Assembly: GCA_025997075.1 (NCBI GenBank)
Contig: BNUC01000188.1
Location: 1 to 5,682, forward strand
Direction: 5' to 3'
Source: Betaproteobacteria bacterium
GTDB taxonomy: Bacteria; Pseudomonadota; Gammaproteobacteria; Burkholderiales; Rhodocyclaceae
DNA: 5,682 nt
Positions 1-5,637 of the stretch are shown here, in pieces (position 1 is the first letter of the stretch; each line of letters starts with the position of its first letter). Position numbers and translations under genes: made by a program. The notes under the pieces are model-generated. The model was given only the letters and a program-made list of their open reading frames with translations. It did no database searches and was not told the origin of the DNA.

Positions 1-10
1 GATGCCATGA
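1..10 (+). CDS. fliH: Probable 3' end of fliH (partial)
   Basis: The frame one base ahead of the fliI start reads ATG CCA TGA, so an upstream gene could end with Met-Pro and a TGA at 8-10. That stop would overlap the fliI ATG at 7 in an ATGA arrangement. The flagellar gene directly before fliI in proteobacteria is normally fliH, which encodes the FliI-binding stator-like regulator of the export ATPase. Only three codons are visible, so the identity rests on context alone and the reading frame is a guess. Confidence 0.35.
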
Positions 11-1431
11 CCGTCAGTACGCAAAACAGATACCTCGACCGCTGGAACGCTTATCTCGGCAATTGTCGTGAAACCGTCACGCAGGCGACACCGCTGTCGT
101 CCTCCGGACACCTGACGCGTATCAATGGCCTGGTCATGGAAGCCGCCGGCCTGAAATTGCCACTCGGCAGTTCCTGCCAGATCATTCCCCTGGGCGGCAC
201 GCCGATCGAAGCCGAGGTCGTCGGTTTCAACGGCAATCGCCTTTTCATGATGCCGACGGAGGACGTTTACGGCCTGTCTCCGGACGCTCGCGTCGTCGCC
301 GTCAAAGCCCGGATCACTCCACCCAGGATCGGACAGCCTGTGCTGACCCGGCGTCGGGCCATTGACCGGGCCAAGCTCTTGCCGGTCAGCGAGTCGCTGC
401 TTGGCCGCGTGATCGACGGCGCCGGCCGGCCGTTTGATGGCCAGGGTCCGATCCCGGCCGACTCCTTGCGGCCGCTGCATGGACGGCCGGTCAACCCGAT
501 GATGCGTGCGCCGATCGAACGCGCCCTGGATGTCGGCGTCCGCTGCATCAACGCCCTGCTGACCGTCGGGCGCGGGCAGCGCATGGGACTGTTCGCCGGC
601 TCGGGCGTCGGGAAAAGCGTGCTGCTCGGCATGATGGCGCGTTACACCGAGGCCGAAATAATCGTCGTCGGACTGATCGGCGAGCGCGGCCGCGAAGTCA
701 AGGAGTTCATCGAGCAGATTCTCGGCGAAGAAGGTCTGCGGCGCTCCGTGGTGGTCGCTGCCCCGGCGGATGTCAGTCCGCTGATGCGCTTGCAGGGCGC
801 GTCCTATGCCACGGCCATCGCCGAGTATTTCCGCGACCAGGGGCGTCACGTGCTGCTGATCATGGATTCGCTGACGCGCTACGCCATGGCCCAGCGCGAA
901 ATCGCCCTGGCTATCGGCGAACCGCCGGTGACGCGCGGCTATCCGCCCTCGGTCTTCGCACGCCTGCCGCAACTCGTCGAGCGCGCCGGCAACGGCGTCG
1001 ACGGCGGCGGGTCGATCACCGCCTTCTACACGGTGCTCGCCGAGGGCGACGACCAGCAGGACCCGATTGCCGACTCCGCCCGCGCCATCCTGGACGGACA
1101 CATCGTCCTGTCGCGCATGCTGGCCGATGCCGGACACTATCCGGCGATCGACATCGAACAATCGATTTCCCGCGCCATGGTCAACCTCATCACCCCGGAG
1201 CATCTCAGGGAAATCCGCAATTTCAAGCAACTCTACTCGCGCTATCAGCGTTCCCGCGACCTGATCAGCGTGGGCGCCTACGCCGCCGGCTCCGACCCGA
1301 TGCTCGACCAGGCCATCAATTTATATCCGACCTTCGAGCGTTTTCTTCAGCAACTGCTCACCGAGCGCTCCGGTTTCAAAGAGAGCGTCGAACAACTGGC
1401 TGTCCTGTTTGGCGACAAGCCCGGAGCTTGA
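7..1431 (+). CDS. fliI: Flagellar type III export ATPase FliI
   Basis: FliI is the cytoplasmic ATPase of the flagellar type III export apparatus. It forms a hexamer at the export gate, with FliH and FliJ as partners, and hydrolyses ATP to help unfold and release export substrates and chaperones. The 474-residue product is close to the usual family length of about 440-480. It shows an N-terminal beta-barrel-like region (about 1-110). The Walker A loop AGSGVGKS is at 197-204 (K203), GERGREV is at 225-231 with the putative catalytic E226, and the Walker B strand ends in D287 of [10 protein letters not shown]. The conserved [19 protein letters not shown] stretch and the alpha/beta ATPase signature [10 protein letters not shown] (379-388) follow. 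K203-E226 and K203-D287 spacings (23 and 84 residues) agree with Salmonella FliI as I remember it (K188, E211, D272). All key residues are present, so the gene looks intact. The ribosome binding site lies mostly outside the window. The stop is 2 bp before fliJ. Confidence 0.98.
   Translation: MTVSTQNRYLDRWNAYLGNCRETVTQATPLSSSGHLTRINGLVMEAAGLKLPLGSSCQIIPLGGTPIEAEVVGFNGNRLFMMPTEDVYGLSPDARVVAVKARITPPRIGQPVLTRRRAIDRAKLLPVSESLLGRVIDGAGRPFDGQGPIPADSLRPLHGRPVNPMMRAPIERALDVGVRCINALLTVGRGQRMGLFAGSGVGKSVLLGMMARYTEAEIIVVGLIGERGREVKEFIEQILGEEGLRRSVVVAAPADVSPLMRLQGASYATAIAEYFRDQGRHVLLIMDSLTRYAMAQREIALAIGEPPVTRGYPPSVFARLPQLVERAGNGVDGGGSITAFYTVLAEGDDQQDPIADSARAILDGHIVLSRMLADAGHYPAIDIEQSISRAMVNLITPEHLREIRNFKQLYSRYQRSRDLISVGAYAAGSDPMLDQAINLYPTFERFLQQLLTERSGFKESVEQLAVLFGDKPGA
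1423..1426 (+). promoter_or_regulatory. Ribosome binding site deciding the fliJ start
   Basis: GGAG lies inside the last codons of fliI, 7 bases before the ATG at 1434. An in-frame TTG at 1428 would sit only one base after it, too close for initiation, so ATG 1434 is preferred. Placing the site in the end of fliI implies translational coupling between the two genes. Confidence 0.7.
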
Positions 1432-1433
1432 TC

Positions 1434-1877
1434 ATGACCAAGCCCTTCCCTCTGCAAACCATTCTTGAACTGATGCAGACCCGTAGCGATGAAGCGACGC
1501 GCGAGCTGGCCCGCCTGATCGCCAACGAGAAGGATGCGAAGAACAAGCTGGACCTGTTGCAGGGCTATCGCGACGAATACGCCGAGCGCTTCCGCGAAGC
1601 CTCGCAGAACGGATTGACGCAGCTTGCGTGGCGCAATTTCCAGCAATTTCTTGGCCGGATCGATGAAGCCATCGAGGTACAGCGCGGAATCGTCGCCACC
1701 CAGGTCCGGAACACGGCCGCCGGGCAGGTGCAGTGGCAGAAACAACGGAGAAAACTCAAAGCTTTCGACACGCTCTCGGTACGGCATTTCGCCGGCGAAA
1801 ACGCCAGGGAATTGAAACGCGATCAAAAACTCCAGGACGAATTCGCCGCTCGCCCCAGGGAACTTACAAAGCGCTGA
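1434..1877 (+). CDS. fliJ: Flagellar export chaperone / ATPase stalk protein FliJ
   Basis: FliJ is a small cytoplasmic coiled-coil protein of the export apparatus. In known systems it inserts into the FliI ring like the gamma subunit of F1-ATPase, contacts FlhA, and helps couple ATP and proton motive force to export. The 147-residue product matches the family size (about 147 in Salmonella). It is almost entirely charged, Glu/Lys/Arg/Gln-rich and helical in character, with no membrane segment or Pro-rich break. It opens with FPLQTILELMQTRSDEATRE and has the EKDAKNKLDLLQGYRDEYAERF heptad-like stretch at about 31-52, typical of the FliJ N-terminal helix. The start at ATG 1434 is chosen over the in-frame TTG 1428 because of the GGAG at 1423-1426. 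Sequence conservation in FliJ is low, so position directly after fliI is part of the evidence. A 105-bp spacer follows. Confidence 0.93.
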   Translation: MTKPFPLQTILELMQTRSDEATRELARLIANEKDAKNKLDLLQGYRDEYAERFREASQNGLTQLAWRNFQQFLGRIDEAIEVQRGIVATQVRNTAAGQVQWQKQRRKLKAFDTLSVRHFAGENARELKRDQKLQDEFAARPRELTKR

Positions 1878-1971
1878 TGCCGACGGCAGGGGAGAGTATT
1901 GCGCAGATGGCATGAATATTGCTCATGGATTGTCGTCAGCGCAAACGATTTCTGCTTTTGGAACCGCTTTT

Positions 1972-1976
1972 GGAAG
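1972..1976 (+). promoter_or_regulatory. Ribosome binding site deciding the fliK start
   Basis: GGAAG is placed 6 bases before ATG 1983. The reading frame stays open upstream to a TTG at 1899. The extra 28 codons would encode four Trp and two Cys, whereas the next 270 or so residues contain neither until the conserved C-terminal domain begins. That composition, together with this site, supports ATG 1983 as the true start. Confidence 0.65.
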
Positions 1977-1982
1977 ATATCC

Positions 1983-3209
1983 ATGCCTATCACCATCGTA
2001 TCAGCCTTACCCAAGTCAGCCCCGTCAGCACCGTCATCCACGGCGAATGCCGTCACGGGGACGGAAAACCCGGATTCGGCTCAGGATTTCAGCAAGCTGT
2101 TGCGCGGGCAACTGACCGCCGCCCAGTCTGTCCTGATGACGACGCCTGAATCCGCCGCCAACGATTCCGTGGGCGGGGGCCGGAATGATGGCAACGCTGA
2201 ATTTGGCGGTCTGGCCTTGCTTGCCATGCTGGCGCAGGCGTCTCTCGAACAACGGGGCCAGGTGGATGACGAAAACGCTGAATCCGGCGATTCCCTGGCT
2301 TTGCTTGCCGCGCTCGAACAACAGGGCAAAATCGCATTGGATGAATTCAATGCCAAAGATTCCGTGAGCGGGGGCCAGGATACGGATGACGAAAACGCCG
2401 AATCCGGTGATCCGGCCTTGCTTGCTACGCTGGCGCAGGCGTCCCTCGAACAACGCGGCAAAGTGGCATCGGATGCCGTGATGGAAGATAAATCGCCGCT
2501 GGCGACGGGAGTAAGCGCTCAGGTATCTCCCAAGGATGAAATGCTGGCCGAACGCATGGCGCGAAGCGCGGCTCAGGCGTCCGCCGACCGGATGCGGGCG
2601 CCGGCAAACGAGCAGGCGGCAAAATTTGCCGCCGACTTTGCCATATCGCCGGACAAAATATCCGGAAAGAACGCAGTCGATACCCAGGAATCCTCCGGAC
2701 TCTCCACCCTGACCACCGTTGCGGCAGGCGCTCCCTCCCGACAGGACAACGCCTCTCCGACGATCCCTATTCCCACGTCCGTGTATGACCGCAACTGGAA
2801 CAACGACTTTGCGCAGAAAGTGACATGGATCGCCACGCACAACAAACAATCCGCGGAACTGACGCTTAATCCACCTTCCATGGGAAGCATCGAAATATCG
2901 CTCAAGCTCGACAATGACAAGTCGACCGCCACCGCTTTCTTCGTTTCGAGTAATGCCGAGGTCAGGGAAACCATCGAAACATCCCTGCCAAGACTGCGTG
3001 AAATGCTCGCCGGAGCGGGCATCCAACTCGGACAAACGCAGGTCAGCGCGGAATCGTTCCGGCAATCGGCCGGCAACGGGCAACGTCCGTGGGAAGGCGC
3101 ATCCCCATCGGGGAACGATATGGATATACTTGCGCCTGATGCGCAGGCAGGCCGGATTACCGCGTCGGTCGTCGGTGCGGGACATGGCCTGATCGATATG
3201 TTTGCCTGA
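1983..3209 (+). CDS. fliK: Flagellar hook-length control protein FliK
   Basis: FliK is secreted through the growing hook and acts as a molecular ruler. When the hook reaches full length, its C-terminal domain acts on FlhB to switch export from rod/hook to filament substrates. From ATG 1983 the product is 408 residues, close to Salmonella FliK (405). The N-terminal two thirds is low-complexity, rich in Ala, Ser, Asp and Gln, lacks Cys and Trp, and should be largely extended, as expected of a ruler and an export substrate. The conserved hook-length domain (Flg_hook type) spans about 275-358. It includes DFAQKVTWIATHNKQSAELT, then LNPPSMGSIEISLKLD and the helix ETIETSLPRLREMLAGAGIQ. A Gln/Gly-rich tail follows. 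Residues 61-161 carry imperfect internal repeats (separate entry). Identity is firm from the C-terminal domain and from the fliJ-fliK-fliL order. The exact start is less certain. Confidence 0.94.
   Translation: MPITIVSALPKSAPSAPSSTANAVTGTENPDSAQDFSKLLRGQLTAAQSVLMTTPESAANDSVGGGRNDGNAEFGGLALLAMLAQASLEQRGQVDDENAESGDSLALLAALEQQGKIALDEFNAKDSVSGGQDTDDENAESGDPALLATLAQASLEQRGKVASDAVMEDKSPLATGVSAQVSPKDEMLAERMARSAAQASADRMRAPANEQAAKFAADFAISPDKISGKNAVDTQESSGLSTLTTVAAGAPSRQDNASPTIPIPTSVYDRNWNNDFAQKVTWIATHNKQSAELTLNPPSMGSIEISLKLDNDKSTATAFFVSSNAEVRETIETSLPRLREMLAGAGIQLGQTQVSAESFRQSAGNGQRPWEGASPSGNDMDILAPDAQAGRITASVVGAGHGLIDMFA
2163..2464 (+). repeat. Imperfect in-frame repeats in the FliK ruler region
   Basis: Residues 61-161 of FliK contain three related units. 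Unit A (2163-2264, residues 61-94) has core NAEFGGLALLAMLAQ then ASLEQRGQV. Unit B (2265-2357, residues 95-125) is shortened, with core NAESGDSLALLAALEQQGKI. Unit C (2358-2465, residues 126-161) has core NAESGDPALLATLAQ then ASLEQRGKV. The similarity is also visible in DNA: GATTCCGTG begins both A and C, 195 bases apart, GATGACGAAAACGC occurs in B and C, and GGCGCAGGCGT occurs in A and C, 201 bases apart. This indicates duplication of a block of about 65 codons followed by divergence and a small deletion. All units keep the reading frame. Confidence 0.85.
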
Positions 3210-3241
3210 GTGGCGGTGGTGGGGATAAACAGCGAAACAAG

Positions 3242-3257
3242 CCGCCAGTCATGGCGG
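3242..3257 (+). other. Short perfect hairpin in the fliK-fliL spacer
   Basis: CCGCCA (3242-3247) and TGGCGG (3252-3257) form a perfect 6-bp stem with a GTCA loop. No T-run follows, so this is not a standard intrinsic terminator. A second TGGCGG directly after the fliK stop codon (3211-3216) could pair with the same CCGCCA instead, giving an alternative fold. The 79-bp spacer otherwise contains only the fliL ribosome binding site (GAGG, 3277-3280). I found no convincing sigma-28 or sigma-54 promoter in it. Confidence 0.45.
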
Positions 3258-3288
3258 AAGACAAAAGTACACGAGCGAGGTTTCTAGC

Positions 3289-3816
3289 ATGGCCAAGGAA
3301 GCAAAACCCGTAGAGGCGGCTCCGCCACAGAGTGGCAGCAAGAAATTGCTGATCATCATTGCGGTGCTCGCCGTCCTTCTGGTGGTCGGCGGGGCGGGCG
3401 CGTTCTTCATGATGAGAAGTCACGGGGGTGACGAAGACGCCGAGGAAGAAGAAGCCGTCGTCGAAGCGCCCAAGAGCCGCAAGAAAAAAAGCGCGCCTCC
3501 CGTTTACGTGCCCATGGATGCCTTCACCGTCAATCTCGTTCCTGAAGCGTCGGAGCAGTTCGTGCAGTTGATCATTTCGGTGGAAGTCCTTGATGTGCAG
3601 GCCGGTGAACAGCTCAAGACCTATACGCCAAAGATCCGCAACAACGTCATGATGCTGCTTTCCAGCAAAAAAGCGTCCGAACTTCTGACCAAGGAAGGCA
3701 AGGAAAAACTGGCCGAGGAAATCCGCGACCAGATGAACAAAGTGCTTGACCCCAGGGCCGATAAAGACGAATGGCCGGTCAAGGAAGTCTTGTTTACCTC
3801 ATTCATCATTCAATAA
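3289..3816 (+). CDS. fliL: Flagellar basal body-associated protein FliL
   Basis: FliL is a single-pass inner-membrane protein. In known systems its periplasmic domain forms rings around the MotAB stator and supports stator function and torque, especially in swarming. The 175-residue product has a short cytoplasmic N-terminus with a Lys pair (18-19), one transmembrane helix (about 20-42, Leu/Ile/Val/Ala/Gly only), then an acidic and basic linker (DEDAEEEE at about 48-55, KSRKKK at about 62-67). The periplasmic FliL domain covers about 70-175, with PVYVPMDAFTVNLVP, the helix-forming QLKTYTPKIRNNVMMLLSSK and the terminal EVLFTSFIIQ, which resembles the family's usual C-terminus. ATG 3289 has GAGG 8 bases upstream. 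It opens the fliLMN block after a 79-bp spacer and ends 8 bases before fliM. Nothing suggests truncation. Confidence 0.96.
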   Translation: MAKEAKPVEAAPPQSGSKKLLIIIAVLAVLLVVGGAGAFFMMRSHGGDEDAEEEEAVVEAPKSRKKKSAPPVYVPMDAFTVNLVPEASEQFVQLIISVEVLDVQAGEQLKTYTPKIRNNVMMLLSSKKASELLTKEGKEKLAEEIRDQMNKVLDPRADKDEWPVKEVLFTSFIIQ

Positions 3817-3824
3817 ACAAAGCG

Positions 3825-4820
3825 ATGGGCGAATTTCTTTCCCAGGACGAAGTCGACGCACTGCTCAAGGGCGTCACCGGAGAATCGGACGAGCCTGCCG
3901 CAGCCGAGCAGCAGGAGACCGGGGGTGTCCGCAGCTACAACCTGGGAACGCAGGAGCGTATCGTGCGCGGACGCATGCCGACGCTCGAACTCATCAACGA
4001 GCGTTTCGCCCGCTATCTGCGCATCGGCCTGTTCAACTACATGCACCGGACGACCGAAGTTTCCGTCGGCCCGATCCGTGTGCAGAAATACACCGAGTTC
4101 ATCCGCAACCTCGTCGTCCCGACCAATCTCAATCTGGTCTCGGCCAAACCGTTGCGGGGAACATCGCTCTTCGTCTTCGATCCCAATCTGGTGTTTCTCG
4201 TTGTAGACAATATGTTCGGCGGCGACGGCCGTTTTCATACCCGCGTCGAAGGGCGGGATTTCACCGGCACCGAACAACGCATCATCCAGGGATTGCTGCA
4301 CGTCGTATTCACGGAATATACGCGGGCCTGGGCGCCTGTTTACGGCATTTCCTTCGAGTACATCCGCTCGGAGATGAATTCGCAGTTCGCCAACATCGCG
4401 ACACCCTCCGAGATCGTCATCTCGACGACCTTTACGCTTGAATTCGGGGGAGCGACGGCGGATATGTCTCTCTGCTTCCCGTACTCGATGCTCGAACCGA
4501 TTCGCGACCTGCTCTATAGCGCGATGCAAAGTGATCAGTTGTCGACGGATCAGCACTGGATCATGATGCTGCGCAAGCAGCTCAAGGATGCCGAGGTTGA
4601 AATCGTCGCCACACTCGGAACGTCCACCATCACGCTTGGAGAAATCCTGAAGCTCAAGACCGGCGACATCATTCCGCTCAACATTCCGGAGTACATCATT
4701 GCCAGTGTCGACGACATCCCCGTGGTCGAATGTACTTATGGTCAGCAGAGCGGTCAGTACGCGCTCAAAATCAACCGTTTCGTCACACAGAGCGACGAAA
4801 TGATGCTACCGAGGAGTTAG
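3825..4820 (+). CDS. fliM: Flagellar motor switch protein FliM
   Basis: FliM is the middle component of the cytoplasmic C-ring. It binds CheY-P and FliG and, with FliN, sets the direction of rotation. From ATG 3825 the product is 331 residues (Salmonella 334). Residues 5-14 (LSQDEVDALL) are the CheY-P-binding N-terminal peptide. The CheC-like middle domain follows (about 40-230), including ARYLRIGLFNYMHR and the FliG-contacting GGxG motif as GGDG at 132-135, within VDNMFGGDGRFHTRVEGRD. The C-terminal SpoA domain (about 253-320, LKDAEVEIVATLGTSTITLG onward) should pair with FliN. The frame is open 18 codons further upstream, inside fliL, but LSQDEVDALL must be near the N-terminus, so ATG 3825 is chosen. 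No good Shine-Dalgarno precedes it (ACAAAGCG), and the fliL stop is only 8 bases away. Translation by coupling to fliL is therefore likely. The stop is 3 bases before fliN. Confidence 0.97.
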   Translation: MGEFLSQDEVDALLKGVTGESDEPAAAEQQETGGVRSYNLGTQERIVRGRMPTLELINERFARYLRIGLFNYMHRTTEVSVGPIRVQKYTEFIRNLVVPTNLNLVSAKPLRGTSLFVFDPNLVFLVVDNMFGGDGRFHTRVEGRDFTGTEQRIIQGLLHVVFTEYTRAWAPVYGISFEYIRSEMNSQFANIATPSEIVISTTFTLEFGGATADMSLCFPYSMLEPIRDLLYSAMQSDQLSTDQHWIMMLRKQLKDAEVEIVATLGTSTITLGEILKLKTGDIIPLNIPEYIIASVDDIPVVECTYGQQSGQYALKINRFVTQSDEMMLPRS

Positions 4821-4823
4821 CTC

Positions 4824-5387
4824 ATGGCCGACGAAACCGAAGACAAAGCCGCAAGCGAAGAACAAGCCACGACCGAAAATCAGGCTGCGCCCGAGGAACA
4901 AGCTGCGCCCGAGGAACAAGCCGCAAGCGGAGACAACGCTGCAGGCAGCACGGAAGATGATTGGGCAGCCGCCATGGCTGAACAGGCAACGGCCGATGCG
5001 CCTGCGGCGGAAGACGATTGGGCAGCCGCCATGGCCGAGCAGGCAAAGGCCGATGCGCCGGCAGAGGCGCAACCCGCGCAGATATTCCCTTCCTTCAGCG
5101 ACCCGGCGGGCAAAGCTTCGATGATGAACGAGCTGGACATGATTCTGGACATCCCTGTCCAGATCTCCGTCGAACTCGGCCGTGCGAAGATCACGATCAA
5201 GAATCTCCTGCAACTTGCTCATGGATCGGTCGTCGAACTCGACGCCATCGCCGGCGAGCCGATGAGTGTCTTCGTCAACGGCACGCTGATCGCCCAGGGT
5301 GAAGTCGTGGTGGTCAACGACAAGTTCGGCATCCGCCTCACCGATATCATCACGCCCTCTGAACGCATGCGCAAACTCGGACGCTAA
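4824..5387 (+). CDS. fliN: Flagellar motor switch protein FliN, with extended repeat-rich N-terminus
   Basis: FliN forms the base of the C-ring with FliM and is a docking site for the FliH-FliI export complex. The C-terminal SpoA domain (about 102-187) is complete and typical: NELDMILDIPVQISVELGRA, then LLQLAHGSVVELD, GEPMSVFVNGTLIAQGEVVV and the terminal DIITPSERMRKLGR. The total of 187 residues is long compared with enterobacterial FliN (137). The extra length is an Ala/Glu/Gln-rich N-terminal region of about 85 residues with a hexapeptide array (11-40) and a 19-residue tandem duplication (44-81) containing DDWAAAMAEQA. This motif appears equivalent to DDLWADALNEQ near the N-terminus of Salmonella FliN, there in one copy. 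ATG 4824 has GAGGAG at 4811-4816, 7 bases upstream, at the end of fliM, so the two genes are probably translationally coupled. No gene follows closely; fliO would normally be next. Confidence 0.97.
   Translation: MADETEDKAASEEQATTENQAAPEEQAAPEEQAASGDNAAGSTEDDWAAAMAEQATADAPAAEDDWAAAMAEQAKADAPAEAQPAQIFPSFSDPAGKASMMNELDMILDIPVQISVELGRAKITIKNLLQLAHGSVVELDAIAGEPMSVFVNGTLIAQGEVVVVNDKFGIRLTDIITPSERMRKLGR
4854..4943 (+). repeat. Hexapeptide-coding array in fliN
   Basis: Residues 11-40 of FliN read as five hexads: SEEQAT, TENQAA, PEEQAA, PEEQAA, SGDNAA. At DNA level the 18-base blocks at 4881-4898 and 4899-4916 differ by one base (CAGGCTGCGCCCGAGGAA against CAAGCTGCGCCCGAGGAA), so at least that pair is a recent slippage-type duplication. 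The outer hexads are more diverged. Confidence 0.8.
4953..5066 (+). repeat. 57-bp tandem duplication in fliN
   Basis: Two adjacent 57-bp units, 4953-5009 and 5010-5066, encode residues 44-62 and 63-81 of FliN. By my count they match at 50 of 57 bases and 17 of 19 residues; the residue changes are T56/K75 and A62/E81. Five of the seven base differences are synonymous, which is consistent with selection keeping both peptide copies. Each unit carries EDDWAAAMAEQA. Confidence 0.9.
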
Positions 5388-5393
5388 AGCATC

Positions 5394-5423
5394 CGGAATG
5401 AACGGAGATTGGTATATTCCGTT
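5394..5423 (+). terminator. Weak candidate terminator hairpin after fliN
   Basis: Just after the fliN stop, CGGAAT (5394-5399) can pair with ATTCCG (5416-5421). Alternatively AACGGA (5401-5406) can pair with TCCGTT (5418-5423). Each stem is only 6 bp with a long loop. The downstream bases TTTGGTTCTTCC are T-rich but not a clean T-run. It may slow or partly stop transcription leaving fliN, but it is a poor match to an intrinsic terminator. Confidence 0.25.
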
Positions 5424-5509
5424 TGGTTCTTCCTCTCGGGGACATCGGCTGTAGCAGCAGGGCAATCGCATGAATATATTTGTCATGGTAAAGCATGAGC
5501 AGGCGTTTG

Positions 5510-5564
5510 CTTTCCCTCTCCCCTTGTGGGAGAGGGTGCCCCGGCAGGGGCAGGTGAGGGGAAG
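5510..5564. repeat. REP-like element with two perfect stem-loops
   Basis: CCCTCTCCC (5514-5522) and GGGAGAGGG (5528-5536) form a perfect 9-bp stem around CTTGT. Directly after it, TGCCCC (5537-5542) and GGGGCA (5547-5552) form a perfect 6-bp stem around GGCA. An alternative outer pairing joins 5510-5518 to 5556-5564 with one G-T pair. The form and base content resemble the dispersed CCCTCTCCC...GGGAGAGGG intergenic repeats seen in many proteobacterial genomes. Copy number elsewhere in this genome cannot be judged here. No T-run follows, so it is not a simple terminator. Confidence 0.65.
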
Positions 5565-5613
5565 GATTAACATTAACACGGAGAATGTAGGGGCGAATGA
5601 AAACCTTTTTAAC

Positions 5614-5637
5614 CACGGCGACACGGCGGGCACGGCG
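5614..5637. repeat. Three spaced CACGGCG direct repeats
   Basis: CACGGCG occurs at 5614-5620, 5622-5628 and 5631-5637, with starts 8 and 9 bases apart. The third copy is also the outer end of the left arm of the inverted repeat 5631-5682, whose right arm ends in the complement CGCCGTG. The sequence resembles the family of dispersed intergenic repeats of the type CCACGG-CACGG/CACGAAG found in many bacterial genomes. Confidence 0.7.

Noticed and set aside
1899..1982. N-terminal extension of FliK from TTG 1899
   Set aside because: The added 28 residues contain four Trp and two Cys, unlike an exported ruler protein, and ATG 1983 has its own GGAAG site.
1925..2149. Small + strand frame overlapping the fliK start (about 74 residues from ATG 1925)
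   Set aside because: Its first residues look fairly natural, but it has no ribosome binding site, becomes Arg/Gly/His-rich where it overlaps fliK and matches no family I know.
2034..3185. Long open frame on the - strand opposite fliK
   Set aside because: It is antisense to a confidently identified gene, its protein is Arg/Gly/His-rich with no recognisable domain, and long antisense frames are common opposite codon-biased GC-rich genes.
3225..3260. Possible sigma-28 promoter before fliL (TAAA at about 3226, GCCG at 3241)
   Set aside because: The distance between the two elements is too short for the TAAA-N15-GCCGATAA pattern, and the GCCGATAA element is not matched beyond GCCG.
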